Shown: one piece after another, positions 27,625 to 35,587 of the stretch | Layout of the letters: the number at the start of each line of letters is the position of its first letter | How positions within the stretch are numbered: the stretch's first letter is position 1 | NCBI GenBank assembly: GCA_017462035.1 | Contig: JAFTRY010000014.1 | Location: 1 to 64,000 of the forward strand | From: Clostridia bacterium | Lineage (GTDB): Bacteria > Bacillota > Clostridia > Oscillospirales > CAG-272 | Reading direction: 5' to 3' | Length of the DNA: 64,000 nucleotides | Position numbers and translations under genes: made by a program | Notes under the pieces: model-generated | Databases searched by the model: none | Seen by the model: only the letters and a program-made list of their open reading frames with translations | Told to the model about the DNA's origin: nothing

Positions 27625-28836
27625 TTATGCCTCCTCCTTTTGCGTCAGATCCGCAATACCGGATATCATCTTATCATCCTCTACTACCGTTCCGTCTGGC
27701 ACCCGAATCCCCGCGCCAATTACCGTAATACCAGCGGCTTCATTCTTTGACTTACCAATTGAGGTGCCCTTTCCGATCCAAGCCTCCTCGTCAACGATCG
27801 CATAAGTAACTCTGGCATTTTCACCAATCACTACTTTTTCCATGATCACGGCATCTTCAACCACAGCACCCTGTTGTACTTCAACACCGGCACCGAGAAC
27901 AGAGTTTTTCACCGTACCATGAATCTCACAGCCCTCCGTGATAGAACTGTTTTCAATCTTTGCGTCAGCTCCCACAAACTGAGGAGAATGAGCCTTATGT
28001 CGGGAGTAAATGCGCCAATCCTCATCATTCATGCAAAGTGCCGGCTTCTCCCCAAGAAGATCCATGTTGGCCTCCCAAAGAGAAGATATAGTTCCCACAT
28101 CCTTCCAATATCCGCTGAAGGGGTAGGCATACATTCTTTCCTTTGCCTGAAGCATATTGGGAATTATGTTTTTTCCGAAGTCATTGGAACTGGATGGATT
28201 CTGGGCATCCTCCGTAAGATAACGGGCAAGGACATCCTTGGAGAAAATATAAATACCCATAGATGCAAGCGTGCTATCAGGATTTTTCGGTTTTTCGGAA
28301 AATTTGAAGATCTTCCCTTCCTCGTCTACACTCATAATGCCAAATCTACTTGCTTCCTCAAGAGGAACGTCAATAACGGCAATGGTACAATCGGCATTCA
28401 TCTTCTTGTGGTAATCAAGCATTTTGGCGTAGTCCATTTTATAGATATGGTCTCCGGAAAGGATCAAAACATAATCGGGATCATAACGATTAATAAACTG
28501 AAGGTTCTGATAAATGGCATTTGCCGTTCCTTTATACCAGTCTGCTCCGTTCTTTCCCTGATAAGGAGGCAAAATCTTAACACCTCCATAGGCACGATCT
28601 AAATCCCAAGGCAAACCGTTTCCAATATAATCATTGAGTACCAAAGGCTGGTACTGGGTCAAAACACCTACCGTATCAATGCCGGAGTTAACGCAATTGG
28701 AGAGCGTAAAATCAATGATACGGTACTTTCCGCCAAAAGCCACCGCGGGCTTGGCATTCTTCTCAGTCAGGGCATACAGGCGACTTCCTTGTCCCCCCGC
28801 CAGCAACATGGCTACACATTCTTTCTTTCTAAGCAT
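27625..28836 (-). CDS. Glucose-1-phosphate adenylyltransferase (ADP-glucose pyrophosphorylase)
   Basis: A 403-residue catalytic subunit that makes ADP-glucose from glucose 1-phosphate and ATP, the committed step of glycogen synthesis. [21 protein letters not shown] is the nucleotide-binding loop, [14 protein letters not shown] the next conserved segment, and [10 protein letters not shown] the metal site; a beta-helix domain follows from about residue 290. It pairs with GlgD, encoded one base downstream. Confidence 0.96.
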   Translation of the reverse strand: MLRKKECVAMLLAGGQGSRLYALTEKNAKPAVAFGGKYRIIDFTLSNCVNSGIDTVGVLTQYQPLVLNDYIGNGLPWDLDRAYGGVKILPPYQGKNGADWYKGTANAIYQNLQFINRYDPDYVLILSGDHIYKMDYAKMLDYHKKMNADCTIAVIDVPLEEASRFGIMSVDEEGKIFKFSEKPKNPDSTLASMGIYIFSKDVLARYLTEDAQNPSSSNDFGKNIIPNMLQAKERMYAYPFSGYWKDVGTISSLWEANMDLLGEKPALCMNDEDWRIYSRHKAHSPQFVGADAKIENSSITEGCEIHGTVKNSVLGAGVEVQQGAVVEDAVIMEKVVIGENARVTYAIVDEEAWIGKGTSIGKSKNEAAGITVIGAGIRVPDGTVVEDDKMISGIADLTQKEEA

Positions 28837-28903
28837 AATTTCCTCCGTTGATTTATGTTATTTTACAAATTACTGTCTCGCAATATGGTACGAATCTCTA
28901 TTT

Positions 28904-30805
28904 TCAAGTGGAATTCAAGCTTCTCTTTCGCTTACAGCGAAGAACCGTCATACCAAGAGGCGGCAGGGTCAGCCGCAATGAGTACGGAAGGCAATTCCAA
29001 GAGCGACCAGCAGTGAATATATCTTTTTTATTGACAACGCCACTGCCGCCGAACCGAATCTCATCCGAACTCAAAATCTCCTCATAGACTCCTGCATAGG
29101 GAACACCTAATAAAAAATCCTCCCGCACCACAGGCGTAAAATTAATAACAACGATAACCTCTCCGCCTTTGACATCTAATCTGCGATATGACAAAATGCT
29201 CTGTTCTCGGTTATCCGGATCGATCCACTGAAAACCGTCCCACGAATCGTCCGCTTCCCAAAAAGCCGGAGTTTCCAAATAAAGATGATTCAATTCGGAC
29301 ACGTAGTGTTGAAATCTGGCATGAGAAACGTAATCCAAAAGATTCCACTCCACCTGCTCCAACGGATCCCATCCGCGGAACTGTCCAATCTCATTTCCCA
29401 TAAAGGAAAGTTTTTTCCCGGGATGTGTCATCAGAAAACCAATGAGCGCACGGTGAGTAGCAAACTTTTGCCAATAATCACCGAAGATTTGATTCTGAAT
29501 TCCGCTTGTCTCACACATTCCATCGCTATAAGAGAGCGGTAAAACATATTTCTCAGCAAACGCATGGATCATAGAAAAGGTCATTTTTTCATGATGGTAT
29601 TTCCGATAAATCGGATCCATTCCGCAATAGCACAACGCATCTCTCGTCCACCCCACGTTCCACTTCAAATCGAATCCCAATCCACTGTATCCGGATAAAT
29701 TGGTAACGCCTTGCCAAGATGTAGATTCCTCCGCGATCATCAAAACATCGGGATAATTTTCCTTGACGCTCCGATTCAGCTGTCGGAAAAACCGTATTGC
29801 CTCCAGGCATCGATTATCGCCATATATGTTAGGGGTCCATTCACCTTCTTGTTTACCGTAATCCAAATAGATCACGGAAGAAACCGAGCGAACGCAAATT
29901 CCATCTGCGTGATATCGCTCAATCCAGAACATAGCATTGGAGATAAGAAAACTTACGACCTCCGATCGACTTACGTCAAATCGACGCGCATGTTCACCTC
30001 CGCCGTATTCCATCCGCTCCGGACTTTCATACTCATAAAGCGCAACACCGTCAAACTCACACAGACCATGCTCGTCCTTGGAAAAATACGCAGGCACCCA
30101 ATCTAAGATGACACCGACCCCTGCCTCATGCATAGAATCAATAAATCTCATGAAATCCTTAGGGGTACCGTAACGAGACGCGGGGGCGAAATAGGAAGAA
30201 ATCCGTGTCTCCCAAGGATTTCCACCTCCCTGTTCCATCACCGGCAACAGTTCAATGTGGGTATATCCCATCTGCTTCACATAAGGAGCAAGCTCCGATG
30301 CCATCTCACAGTAAGAATACGAGCTACCATCCTCATGCTTTTTCCATGATCCCAAATGAACTTGGTATATGTTCAAAGGTTTCCCGTGGGGCTTGGACAC
30401 CGTTTGCTTGCGGTATTCCAACCAACCATCGTCCCTCCAAGCATATCGTTCTGTATCCTCTACAACCGTTGCCGTCCCGGGAACGGTCTCCATACAGGTG
30501 CCGAAAGGATCCGATTTATAATATTTAGCGCCTTTCGAAACAATCTGATATTTATAATTTTGACCGGGTTTAACCCGTCCCAAAGGAAGCTCGGCTTCCC
30601 ATACGCCTCCGTCAGATATGCGAAACAAAGGATCTCTGGTTGTCCATTCATTGAAATCCCCCACAACATACACCTGTTCTGCATGAGGCGCCCAAACGCG
30701 GAATACAAAACCGGATGCGGAGCGATGCAATCCTAACAAATCATAAGATCTCTCGTTTGTTCCCTCATGAAAACTCTTGATGGCAGCATCCTGCTTCTTT
30801 TTCAT
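28904..30805 (-). CDS. GlgB-like protein with degenerate active site (probable non-catalytic branching-enzyme paralogue)
   Basis: About 633 residues with the whole architecture of glycogen branching enzyme: N-terminal CBM48 (GFVFRVWAPHAEQVYVVGDF), GH13 barrel and C-terminal beta domain. The flanking sequence is well conserved (EGEWTPNIYGDN, DPIYRKYHHEKMTFS, GDYWQKFATHRALIGF). The active site is not: Tyr300 (E. coli numbering) is Thr, His340 is Tyr240, Arg403 is Cys304, the nucleophile Asp405 is Arg306, His525 is Tyr426 and Asp526 is Ser427. Asp335 (D235) and Glu458 (AEESTSW) remain. There is no frameshift or stop. The start at 30805 follows AAAGGATAGCG; the frame is open to 30880 but crosses the divIC terminator. 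First gene of the glycogen operon. Confidence 0.93.
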   Translation of the reverse strand: MKKKQDAAIKSFHEGTNERSYDLLGLHRSASGFVFRVWAPHAEQVYVVGDFNEWTTRDPLFRISDGGVWEAELPLGRVKPGQNYKYQIVSKGAKYYKSDPFGTCMETVPGTATVVEDTERYAWRDDGWLEYRKQTVSKPHGKPLNIYQVHLGSWKKHEDGSSYSYCEMASELAPYVKQMGYTHIELLPVMEQGGGNPWETRISSYFAPASRYGTPKDFMRFIDSMHEAGVGVILDWVPAYFSKDEHGLCEFDGVALYEYESPERMEYGGGEHARRFDVSRSEVVSFLISNAMFWIERYHADGICVRSVSSVIYLDYGKQEGEWTPNIYGDNRCLEAIRFFRQLNRSVKENYPDVLMIAEESTSWQGVTNLSGYSGLGFDLKWNVGWTRDALCYCGMDPIYRKYHHEKMTFSMIHAFAEKYVLPLSYSDGMCETSGIQNQIFGDYWQKFATHRALIGFLMTHPGKKLSFMGNEIGQFRGWDPLEQVEWNLLDYVSHARFQHYVSELNHLYLETPAFWEADDSWDGFQWIDPDNREQSILSYRRLDVKGGEVIVVINFTPVVREDFLLGVPYAGVYEEILSSDEIRFGGSGVVNKKDIFTAGRSWNCLPYSLRLTLPPLGMTVLRCKRKRSLNST

Positions 30806-30841
30806 AACGCTATCCTTTCTTTGAAATCGGTCAACCACCCA

Positions 30842-30874
30842 CAAAAAAGCAAAACGCCGTTTGTTCAACGGCGT
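30842..30874 (-). terminator. Intrinsic terminator after divIC
   Basis: Minus strand ACGCCGTT, loop GAACA, AACGGCGT, then TTTTGCTTTTTTG. It lies about 95 bases past the divIC stop and before glgB. Confidence 0.8.
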
Positions 30875-30927
30875 ACACATTGCTTGAAACGAGTTCCTGC
30901 ATCAGACAAGATCTTATCCAAATAAAC

Positions 30928-30957
30928 ATTTTAATCAAAGTGTATACCGATACTCAA
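30928..30957 (-). promoter_or_regulatory. Candidate promoter for the glycogen operon
   Basis: Minus strand TTGAGT (30952-30957), 18-base spacer, TAAAAT (30928-30933). Transcripts from here would have to read through the divIC terminator at 30842-30874 before glgB, so that hairpin may act as an attenuator, or another promoter closer to glgB may exist. Confidence 0.4.
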
Positions 30958-30967
30958 TGTGCTCGCT

Positions 30968-31270
30968 TTATTCCAACTCGGTATGAAAGATAATTTCATC
31001 CGGAAAGCACATTCCCAACTTTTCACGAGCAATTCTGATTTTAAACGCATCATCCAAAGGAGCATCGACCAAATACTGGAGTTGCTCGATTTCGTCATTC
31101 AACTGCTCAATGTAAGCCTCGTCCTCACGTTTGTCTTCCATGATCTTGTTATATTTCATCAAACTCCACAAAAAGAAAATCACCGAAAACGCAAAGAGAA
31201 ATGCTAAAAAAACGGGAACCACGCGAGACACTGCTGTCTTTTTTTCTGCGAAGTACTTTCTTGCGGTCAT
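30968..31270 (-). CDS. Septum formation initiator, DivIC/FtsB family
   Basis: A 100-residue bitopic membrane protein: short basic N-terminus, one membrane helix (VVPVFLAFLFAFSVIFFLW) and an external coiled coil (EDEAYIEQLNDEIEQLQYLV), ending with the family's ARxxLGMxxPDEIIF signature. It forms part of the divisome core with FtsL and DivIB. The order yabP, yabQ, divIC is the same as in Bacillus subtilis. Confidence 0.9.
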   Translation of the reverse strand: MTARKYFAEKKTAVSRVVPVFLAFLFAFSVIFFLWSLMKYNKIMEDKREDEAYIEQLNDEIEQLQYLVDAPLDDAFKIRIAREKLGMCFPDEIIFHTELE

Positions 31271-31294
31271 ATCTATTCCCTCCTTTTTACAATT

Positions 31295-31882
31295 CTACAG
31301 GAGTTCATCTTTCAAGAAGCCTTCTGCAACCTTTTTCTTCATACACTTTAGACTGTATATATTATACACTATTTTTCGTCTTTTTGCAATACCTTTTTTG
31401 AATTTTGTATATATTTTTTTCGAAATTCTTCCAAAAATTTCGACAAAAACACGAATTGGTCTAAAGAAAGCAGAAAATACCAAAAGAAAAATTTTACGTA
31501 CAAATAATACGATAGGTTGTGACAATCGAAGCATCAGCTTCCCGATGGTAGAATAATATGCATAAAAGCCAAAGATCAACGCCAATACAGTAAAAAAACG
31601 AAATCGTCCTTGGTTAAATCGAAAACTGAGCAATACGATTCCAACCCCCGCGAATAGAAACAAAAATATGTCCTGAACGGCAACCAGGCAACCGCGCGCG
31701 ATTCGAATCATTCCCCTCCCAGTAATCTCAAGAACAGCCTTCCTTCCTTCTTTATCTTTTTTATATCGAAGTCCCAGCATGATTCGAATCAAGCGATTGA
31801 CCTCATGAAACATTCCTGAAAAAGTTCCCCAGACTACACAGCTTGACAACAGCCAGAACAACCGCAACGGTGAAATTCCCAT
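31295..31882 (-). CDS. Spore cortex biosynthesis protein YabQ
   Basis: A 195-residue membrane protein with about five hydrophobic segments, starting with WLLSSCVVWGTFSGMFHEVN and ending in a basic cytoplasmic tail. YabQ in B. subtilis sits in the forespore outer membrane and is needed for cortex formation. The assignment rests on the hydrophobic pattern and the position between yabP and divIC. Its presence suggests the organism, or a recent ancestor, makes endospores. Confidence 0.8.
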   Translation of the reverse strand: MGISPLRLFWLLSSCVVWGTFSGMFHEVNRLIRIMLGLRYKKDKEGRKAVLEITGRGMIRIARGCLVAVQDIFLFLFAGVGIVLLSFRFNQGRFRFFTVLALIFGFYAYYSTIGKLMLRLSQPIVLFVRKIFLLVFSAFFRPIRVFVEIFGRISKKIYTKFKKGIAKRRKIVYNIYSLKCMKKKVAEGFLKDELL

Positions 31883-31888
31883 GAGTAG

Positions 31889-32167
31889 TTACCGAGACCT
31901 TTTCCGAAAAAAGCCACCTTTTTCTTCTGAATGAATATCCGAATATAAAATTGCGTCAATTCGTCCGCTTAGCGTAACCAAACCACGATCCATATCCAAC
32001 ACTCCCACGTGAATGTCTTCTCCTTCTACAGTCATTTCCCCAGCCGTCGTTTGTAAAACCGCTCCGTTTTCGTCAAAGCTCTCTACCTCCCTCACACCGT
32101 TTACTGTCATTTCTTTCCGCATGAATAATTGAATTTGATGCGTTTGTTTATCGGTTGTTCCGTTCAT
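31889..32167 (-). CDS. Sporulation protein YabP
   Basis: A 92-residue YabP/YqfC-family protein with beta-rich sequence including VNGVREVESFDENGAVLQT and ITVEGEDIHV-like TVEGEDIHVGVLDMDRG. It is thought to act with YabQ in spore cortex assembly. The yabQ gene starts six bases after it. Its ribosome site GGAGG lies in the 3' arm of a terminator-like hairpin (32171-32209), eight bases before the ATG. Confidence 0.9.
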   Translation of the reverse strand: MNGTTDKQTHQIQLFMRKEMTVNGVREVESFDENGAVLQTTAGEMTVEGEDIHVGVLDMDRGLVTLSGRIDAILYSDIHSEEKGGFFRKRSR

Positions 32168-32168
32168 A

Positions 32169-32209
32169 TAAAAAACCTCCGCACAGGATTTATTCTATCC
32201 TATGCGGAG
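32169..32209 (-). terminator. Terminator-like hairpin between rqcP and yabP that includes the yabP ribosome site
   Basis: Minus strand: 13-bp stem (CTCCGCATAGGAT with ATCCTGTGCGGAG, one T-G wobble), seven-base loop, then GTTTTTT. The 3' arm ends in GGAGG, which is also the only good ribosome site for yabP. Confidence 0.8.
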
Positions 32210-32228
32210 ACAATCTGGAATATGCTTT

Positions 32229-32471
32229 TTATTCAACAATCTCGTACATGCTTGCCGCGTCCGCTTTTGCCACTGAGTCCTTTACAGTAAGAACCTTCAG
32301 CTTCAACGTCTTTTGACCAAAGGTAATCTGGATAATATCTCCTTCCTTCACATCATAAGAAGCCTTTGCCCGCCTACCGTTCACCTCTACATGCTCCGTA
32401 TCGCATGCATCATTGGCAACAGTTCTGCGTTTGATAATACGAGATACCTTCAAATATTTATCCAATCTCAT
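32229..32471 (-). CDS. S4-domain RNA-binding protein RqcP (YabO)
   Basis: An 80-residue S4 domain, [20 protein letters not shown] to [18 protein letters not shown]. RqcP binds stalled 50S subunits with RqcH and supports alanine tailing in ribosome-associated quality control. The call as RqcP rather than HslR rests on the gene order (mazG, hup, rqcP, yabP, yabQ, divIC) and the Bacillus-type length. AAGGAGG lies eight bases before the ATG. Confidence 0.9.
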   Translation of the reverse strand: MRLDKYLKVSRIIKRRTVANDACDTEHVEVNGRRAKASYDVKEGDIIQITFGQKTLKLKVLTVKDSVAKADAASMYEIVE

Positions 32472-32502
32472 CTGACACCCTCCTTGGACGGGGAAATAAA
32501 GT

Positions 32503-32530
32503 GAGAGTGGTTAGTTCAATAACCACTCTC
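32503..32530 (-). terminator. Hairpin after hup (weak terminator)
   Basis: An 11-bp perfect stem GAGAGTGGTTA/TAACCACTCTC with a six-base loop. The following minus-strand sequence (ACTTTATTTCC) has only a poor T tract, so read-through into rqcP is likely. Confidence 0.65.
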
Positions 32531-32558
32531 TACCATACAGGATTTCATCGAACCTCAA

Positions 32559-32831
32559 TCAGTTTACGGAATCCTTCAGTGCCTTACCGGCAGTAAATGC
32601 GGGATGCTTGCTTGCAGCGATCTGAATGGTCTCGCCGGTCTTGGGGTTGCGACCCTCTCTTGCGGCTCTTTCCTTTACCTCAAAAGTTCCGAAGCCAATC
32701 AACTGAACCTTATCGCCTGCCTTGAGAGCCTCAGCAATTGCTTCAACAGTTGCGTTAACTGCTGCCTCAGCCTCTTTCTTCTTCAGACCGGTCTTAACAG
32801 AAACAACATCGATGAGCTGTGTCTTGTTCAT
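32559..32831 (-). CDS. DNA-binding protein HU
   Basis: A 90-residue histone-like protein. [20 protein letters not shown] begins the helical dimer domain, [20 protein letters not shown] leads into the DNA-embracing beta arm, and [16 protein letters not shown] ends it. It bends and compacts DNA as a homodimer. Own consensus promoter; strong expression is expected. Confidence 0.97.
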   Translation of the reverse strand: MNKTQLIDVVSVKTGLKKKEAEAAVNATVEAIAEALKAGDKVQLIGFGTFEVKERAAREGRNPKTGETIQIAASKHPAFTAGKALKDSVN

Positions 32832-32895
32832 GATTTTTCTCCTTTCCGTATTTTAAAATTCATCCGGGAACTCTCCCGTAAAACTTTACTTTAAA

Positions 32896-32924
32896 ATTAT
32901 ATCATACTTTTTTTCAAATATCAA
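32896..32924 (-). promoter_or_regulatory. Promoter of hup
   Basis: Minus strand TTGATA (32919-32924), 17-base spacer, TATAAT (32896-32901), in an A/T-rich context, 65 bases before the hup start. Confidence 0.85.
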
Positions 32925-32952
32925 GGGTTTTTTTACTTTTTTCCCAATTATT

Positions 32953-33774
32953 TTATTTTTTTAGTATTTTTTTATGTTTATTTTCATCCCAGATTTGATT
33001 GAGTATATCGGAAGAAGTATTTACCATTTCCAAGCCTCGTTCTTCTGCCAATTTTTCTAAAACTTCAAACCGGTCAATAAATTTATTGGTGGCTCCATTT
33101 AATGCCTCCTCGGGGTCAACGTCCAGCTTTCGACAAAGAGAGCTAACGGTCAACAGCAGGTCTCCCATTTCTTCCTCAATCTCAGATCGACTATCTTTTT
33201 GTATGGCTTCCTTCAACTCTGTTAATTCCTCGTACAACTTATCCATCACTTCGTCCGAATTAGCAAAATCAAAGCATTTTGCTTTCTTTCCTACCTTTTC
33301 CGCTCGCATAAGGGCAGGAAGCATAGGCGGAATCGCTCGCAATTTATCGGTTATGGTACGGCGCTCCTTTTCCTCGCTTTTTATTTGTTCCCAGTTTGAC
33401 AGCACCTTATCCGCGGTATCTGCCTGAACGGTTCCGAATACATGAGGATGGCGGTGGATCAGCTTAACACAGATATCATTTGCCACATCGTGAATATCAA
33501 ATCTTCCCTGTTCCTTTTCAATCTCCGCGTGAAATACTACCTGAAGCAATACGTCACCCAATTCCTCACGCAATAGAACTGGGTTCTCAGTATCAATAGC
33601 TTCGATCACCTCATATGTTTCCTCAATAAAATCCTTACGAATACTCCTGTGATCCTGCTCACGATCCCAAGGACATCCCTGTTCAGAACGGAGAACCTCC
33701 AAGAGTAGGATCAAATCCTCAAAATCGTAATTTTCCTTGTCAAGCAACATCTGTATTTTTTCACTAACCGTCAT
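32953..33774 (-). CDS. Nucleoside triphosphate pyrophosphohydrolase MazG
   Basis: A protein of about 273 residues with two MazG modules. The first carries CPWDREQDHRSIRKDFIEETYEVIEAI with the EExxE metal-binding helix and EELGDVLLQVVFHA; the second carries EELTELKEAI and EEEMGDLLLTVSSLCR. It hydrolyses NTPs, probably cleaning aberrant nucleotides or lowering the (p)ppGpp response. The ATG at 33774 follows AAAGGAG and overlaps the end of the flippase gene. Followed by AT-rich sequence with no hairpin. Confidence 0.95.
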   Translation of the reverse strand: MTVSEKIQMLLDKENYDFEDLILLLEVLRSEQGCPWDREQDHRSIRKDFIEETYEVIEAIDTENPVLLREELGDVLLQVVFHAEIEKEQGRFDIHDVANDICVKLIHRHPHVFGTVQADTADKVLSNWEQIKSEEKERRTITDKLRAIPPMLPALMRAEKVGKKAKCFDFANSDEVMDKLYEELTELKEAIQKDSRSEIEEEMGDLLLTVSSLCRKLDVDPEEALNGATNKFIDRFEVLEKLAEERGLEMVNTSSDILNQIWDENKHKKILKK

Positions 33775-33787
33775 TTGTTCTTCTCCT

Positions 33788-35413
33788 TTATGATTTTGCA
33801 TTATGCTTTGCTTTTAAAATTCTTTTTCCAACAGGTAAAAAAGAAAAATCTTCTTTTGTAATCATTCCCATAGCAACTCCCAACACCAAATAAGAGACTA
33901 CCGCTAATCCGCAAGCAATTATAAAAGCCAGGGACCCGTGATTCGTATGCCGAAAGACAGGTATATACCCAAGCAAGGATATAGAGATCGATATCACGGA
34001 CGCGAGAAGGGGTTTATAGTATATAGACAGCATCCCTCCCGGAATTTTTCTGGAAGGAAAGCATTTTTTTAAAAAAAGAAGGTTTAAAACCGTTACCGTC
34101 ACATTACACCCAAACGTACTGATAGGTGCTCCCATAACTCCCACAGAAGGATTTCCTATCAAAAGATACGCCAGAAGAATCTTAATCCCTGCTCCAACTG
34201 TCATGGATACAATAGGTTTGGTTTCTTGTCTGTAGGATTGCAGCATAGCGTTAGTGGTAGTAATCATACCGGAAAAGAGAATAGATAGCCCCAATACGGA
34301 CAAAAGCGGAGCGGCGAGTGAGATCGCTTCCTCTTTCGCCGGGAAAAGAAGAGATAAAATGGGTGTCGAATAGACGCAAATTCCCATTCCGGCGGGCATG
34401 GAGAGCAGGACCGTCATTTTAAGGGCTCTCTCCACAACCGACTGTTGCTTCTCGCGTGACTTTCCTTCAATCGCGGCGGATAATTGAGGAACCAATGACA
34501 AAGAAATCGGCGTAATCAATGCGGGAATTAAACTAAAAACGGGAACTGCCAGAGTAGTATATGCCCCGTAAATTCGGTTTGCCTCCGCAACATTCATACC
34601 AATAAATTGCAAGCGTCTCATAATCAACGCCATATCGGATAGCTTAGTAATACTCAGCACCGCAGAACTAAGCGTAATGGGGATCGCGATGCGTATCAGC
34701 AGCAACATAGATGATTCTCTCTTCTTCGATTGTACAATCGGAGAAGAAAGGACCGGGGCATTTTTCCTTCCTCCCAACCACCGCACGGCAGACAAGTATA
34801 TAACCGACAATACAGTGCCAAGAGAAATTCCCATAATGGCAGCGGCACTAACCATAGGAATTCCCCATCCCTGCTTGAGCGCCCAGGAGGCAAACCAAAT
34901 TCCAAAGCCCAGTTTCCCCAGTGCTTCAATCAGCTGTGACACTGCCGTTGGGAGCATTTGATTGAACCCCTGAAACCATCCACGAAAAGCACTGGAAATA
35001 CAAACAAAAAACAGCGCGGGAGCAATGGCGACAATGCAGAAACGAGCATCCGTGTTTCCGATCCACTCCGCGATAGAACGGGAAAACAAAACCATACAAG
35101 TGCTTCCCAACGCCCCCAAGAACAGAAAGAGAGTCATAGCCGAACGTCTAATCCGGCGAATCTCGTCCCAATCCTCGCGCTGACGCCCTGCGGAAATAAG
35201 CATAGATAACGCCACGGGAAGCCCCGCTGTCGAAATCACGCAAAGCATTGCATAAATCTCGTATGCAGAATTAAAATACCCCATTCCCTCAGTTCCCAAG
35301 TAGGAGAGCATGGGGATTTTATATGCCAAACCGATCACCTTAACGATCACGGTAGACAAGGAAAGAACGAGAACCCCTGACATAAAGCTACCGGATTCCC
35401 GTTGTTCCTTCAT
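33788..35413 (-). CDS. MOP-superfamily lipid flippase, SpoVB/MurJ-like
   Basis: A multi-spanning protein of about 541 residues with around fourteen helices, belonging to the polysaccharide-biosynthesis (MVF/MurJ/SpoVB) group. The N-terminus SGVLVLSLSTVIVKVIGLAYKIPMLSYLGTEGMGYF is typical of SpoVB, which moves lipid-linked peptidoglycan precursor during cortex synthesis. The start is uncertain: the frame is open to 35485, with ATGs at 35455 and 35413; I chose 35413, which has a weak AGAAAG ribosome site. A vegetative MurJ-type role is the alternative. Confidence 0.85.
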   Translation of the reverse strand: MKEQRESGSFMSGVLVLSLSTVIVKVIGLAYKIPMLSYLGTEGMGYFNSAYEIYAMLCVISTAGLPVALSMLISAGRQREDWDEIRRIRRSAMTLFLFLGALGSTCMVLFSRSIAEWIGNTDARFCIVAIAPALFFVCISSAFRGWFQGFNQMLPTAVSQLIEALGKLGFGIWFASWALKQGWGIPMVSAAAIMGISLGTVLSVIYLSAVRWLGGRKNAPVLSSPIVQSKKRESSMLLLIRIAIPITLSSAVLSITKLSDMALIMRRLQFIGMNVAEANRIYGAYTTLAVPVFSLIPALITPISLSLVPQLSAAIEGKSREKQQSVVERALKMTVLLSMPAGMGICVYSTPILSLLFPAKEEAISLAAPLLSVLGLSILFSGMITTTNAMLQSYRQETKPIVSMTVGAGIKILLAYLLIGNPSVGVMGAPISTFGCNVTVTVLNLLFLKKCFPSRKIPGGMLSIYYKPLLASVISISISLLGYIPVFRHTNHGSLAFIIACGLAVVSYLVLGVAMGMITKEDFSFLPVGKRILKAKHNAKS

Positions 35414-35537
35414 CAAAATCTTTCTTCGCAACACCGATTCACCGCCATTTTCCATCCAATGAGAAATAATTTTATGTACTGGCATTGTATTCGGTCCAGC
35501 CGTACAATATTCCCATTCTATGTAGGGACCCGCAGTT

Positions 35538-35559
35538 AAAAACCGCGGCGAACCACAGC
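35538..35559 (-). terminator. Intrinsic terminator with UUCG tetraloop
   Basis: Minus strand GCTGTGG-TTCG-CCGCGG followed by TTTTT. The stem uses G-C and G-U pairs closed by the very stable UUCG loop. It ends the long cdaA-to-udk run. Confidence 0.82.
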
Positions 35560-35587
35560 GTGAAAGATGTCGATGCGTATTTTCAGA

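Noticed and set aside
28904..30805. Degenerate GlgB explained by a frameshift or sequencing error
   Set aside because: The altered residues lie in separate places, each flanked by well-conserved in-frame sequence, so several independent errors in the same frame would be needed.
31761..31800. tRNA-like T-loop string (GATTCGAAT)
   Set aside because: It lies inside the yabQ coding sequence and no acceptor or anticodon stem can be formed around it.
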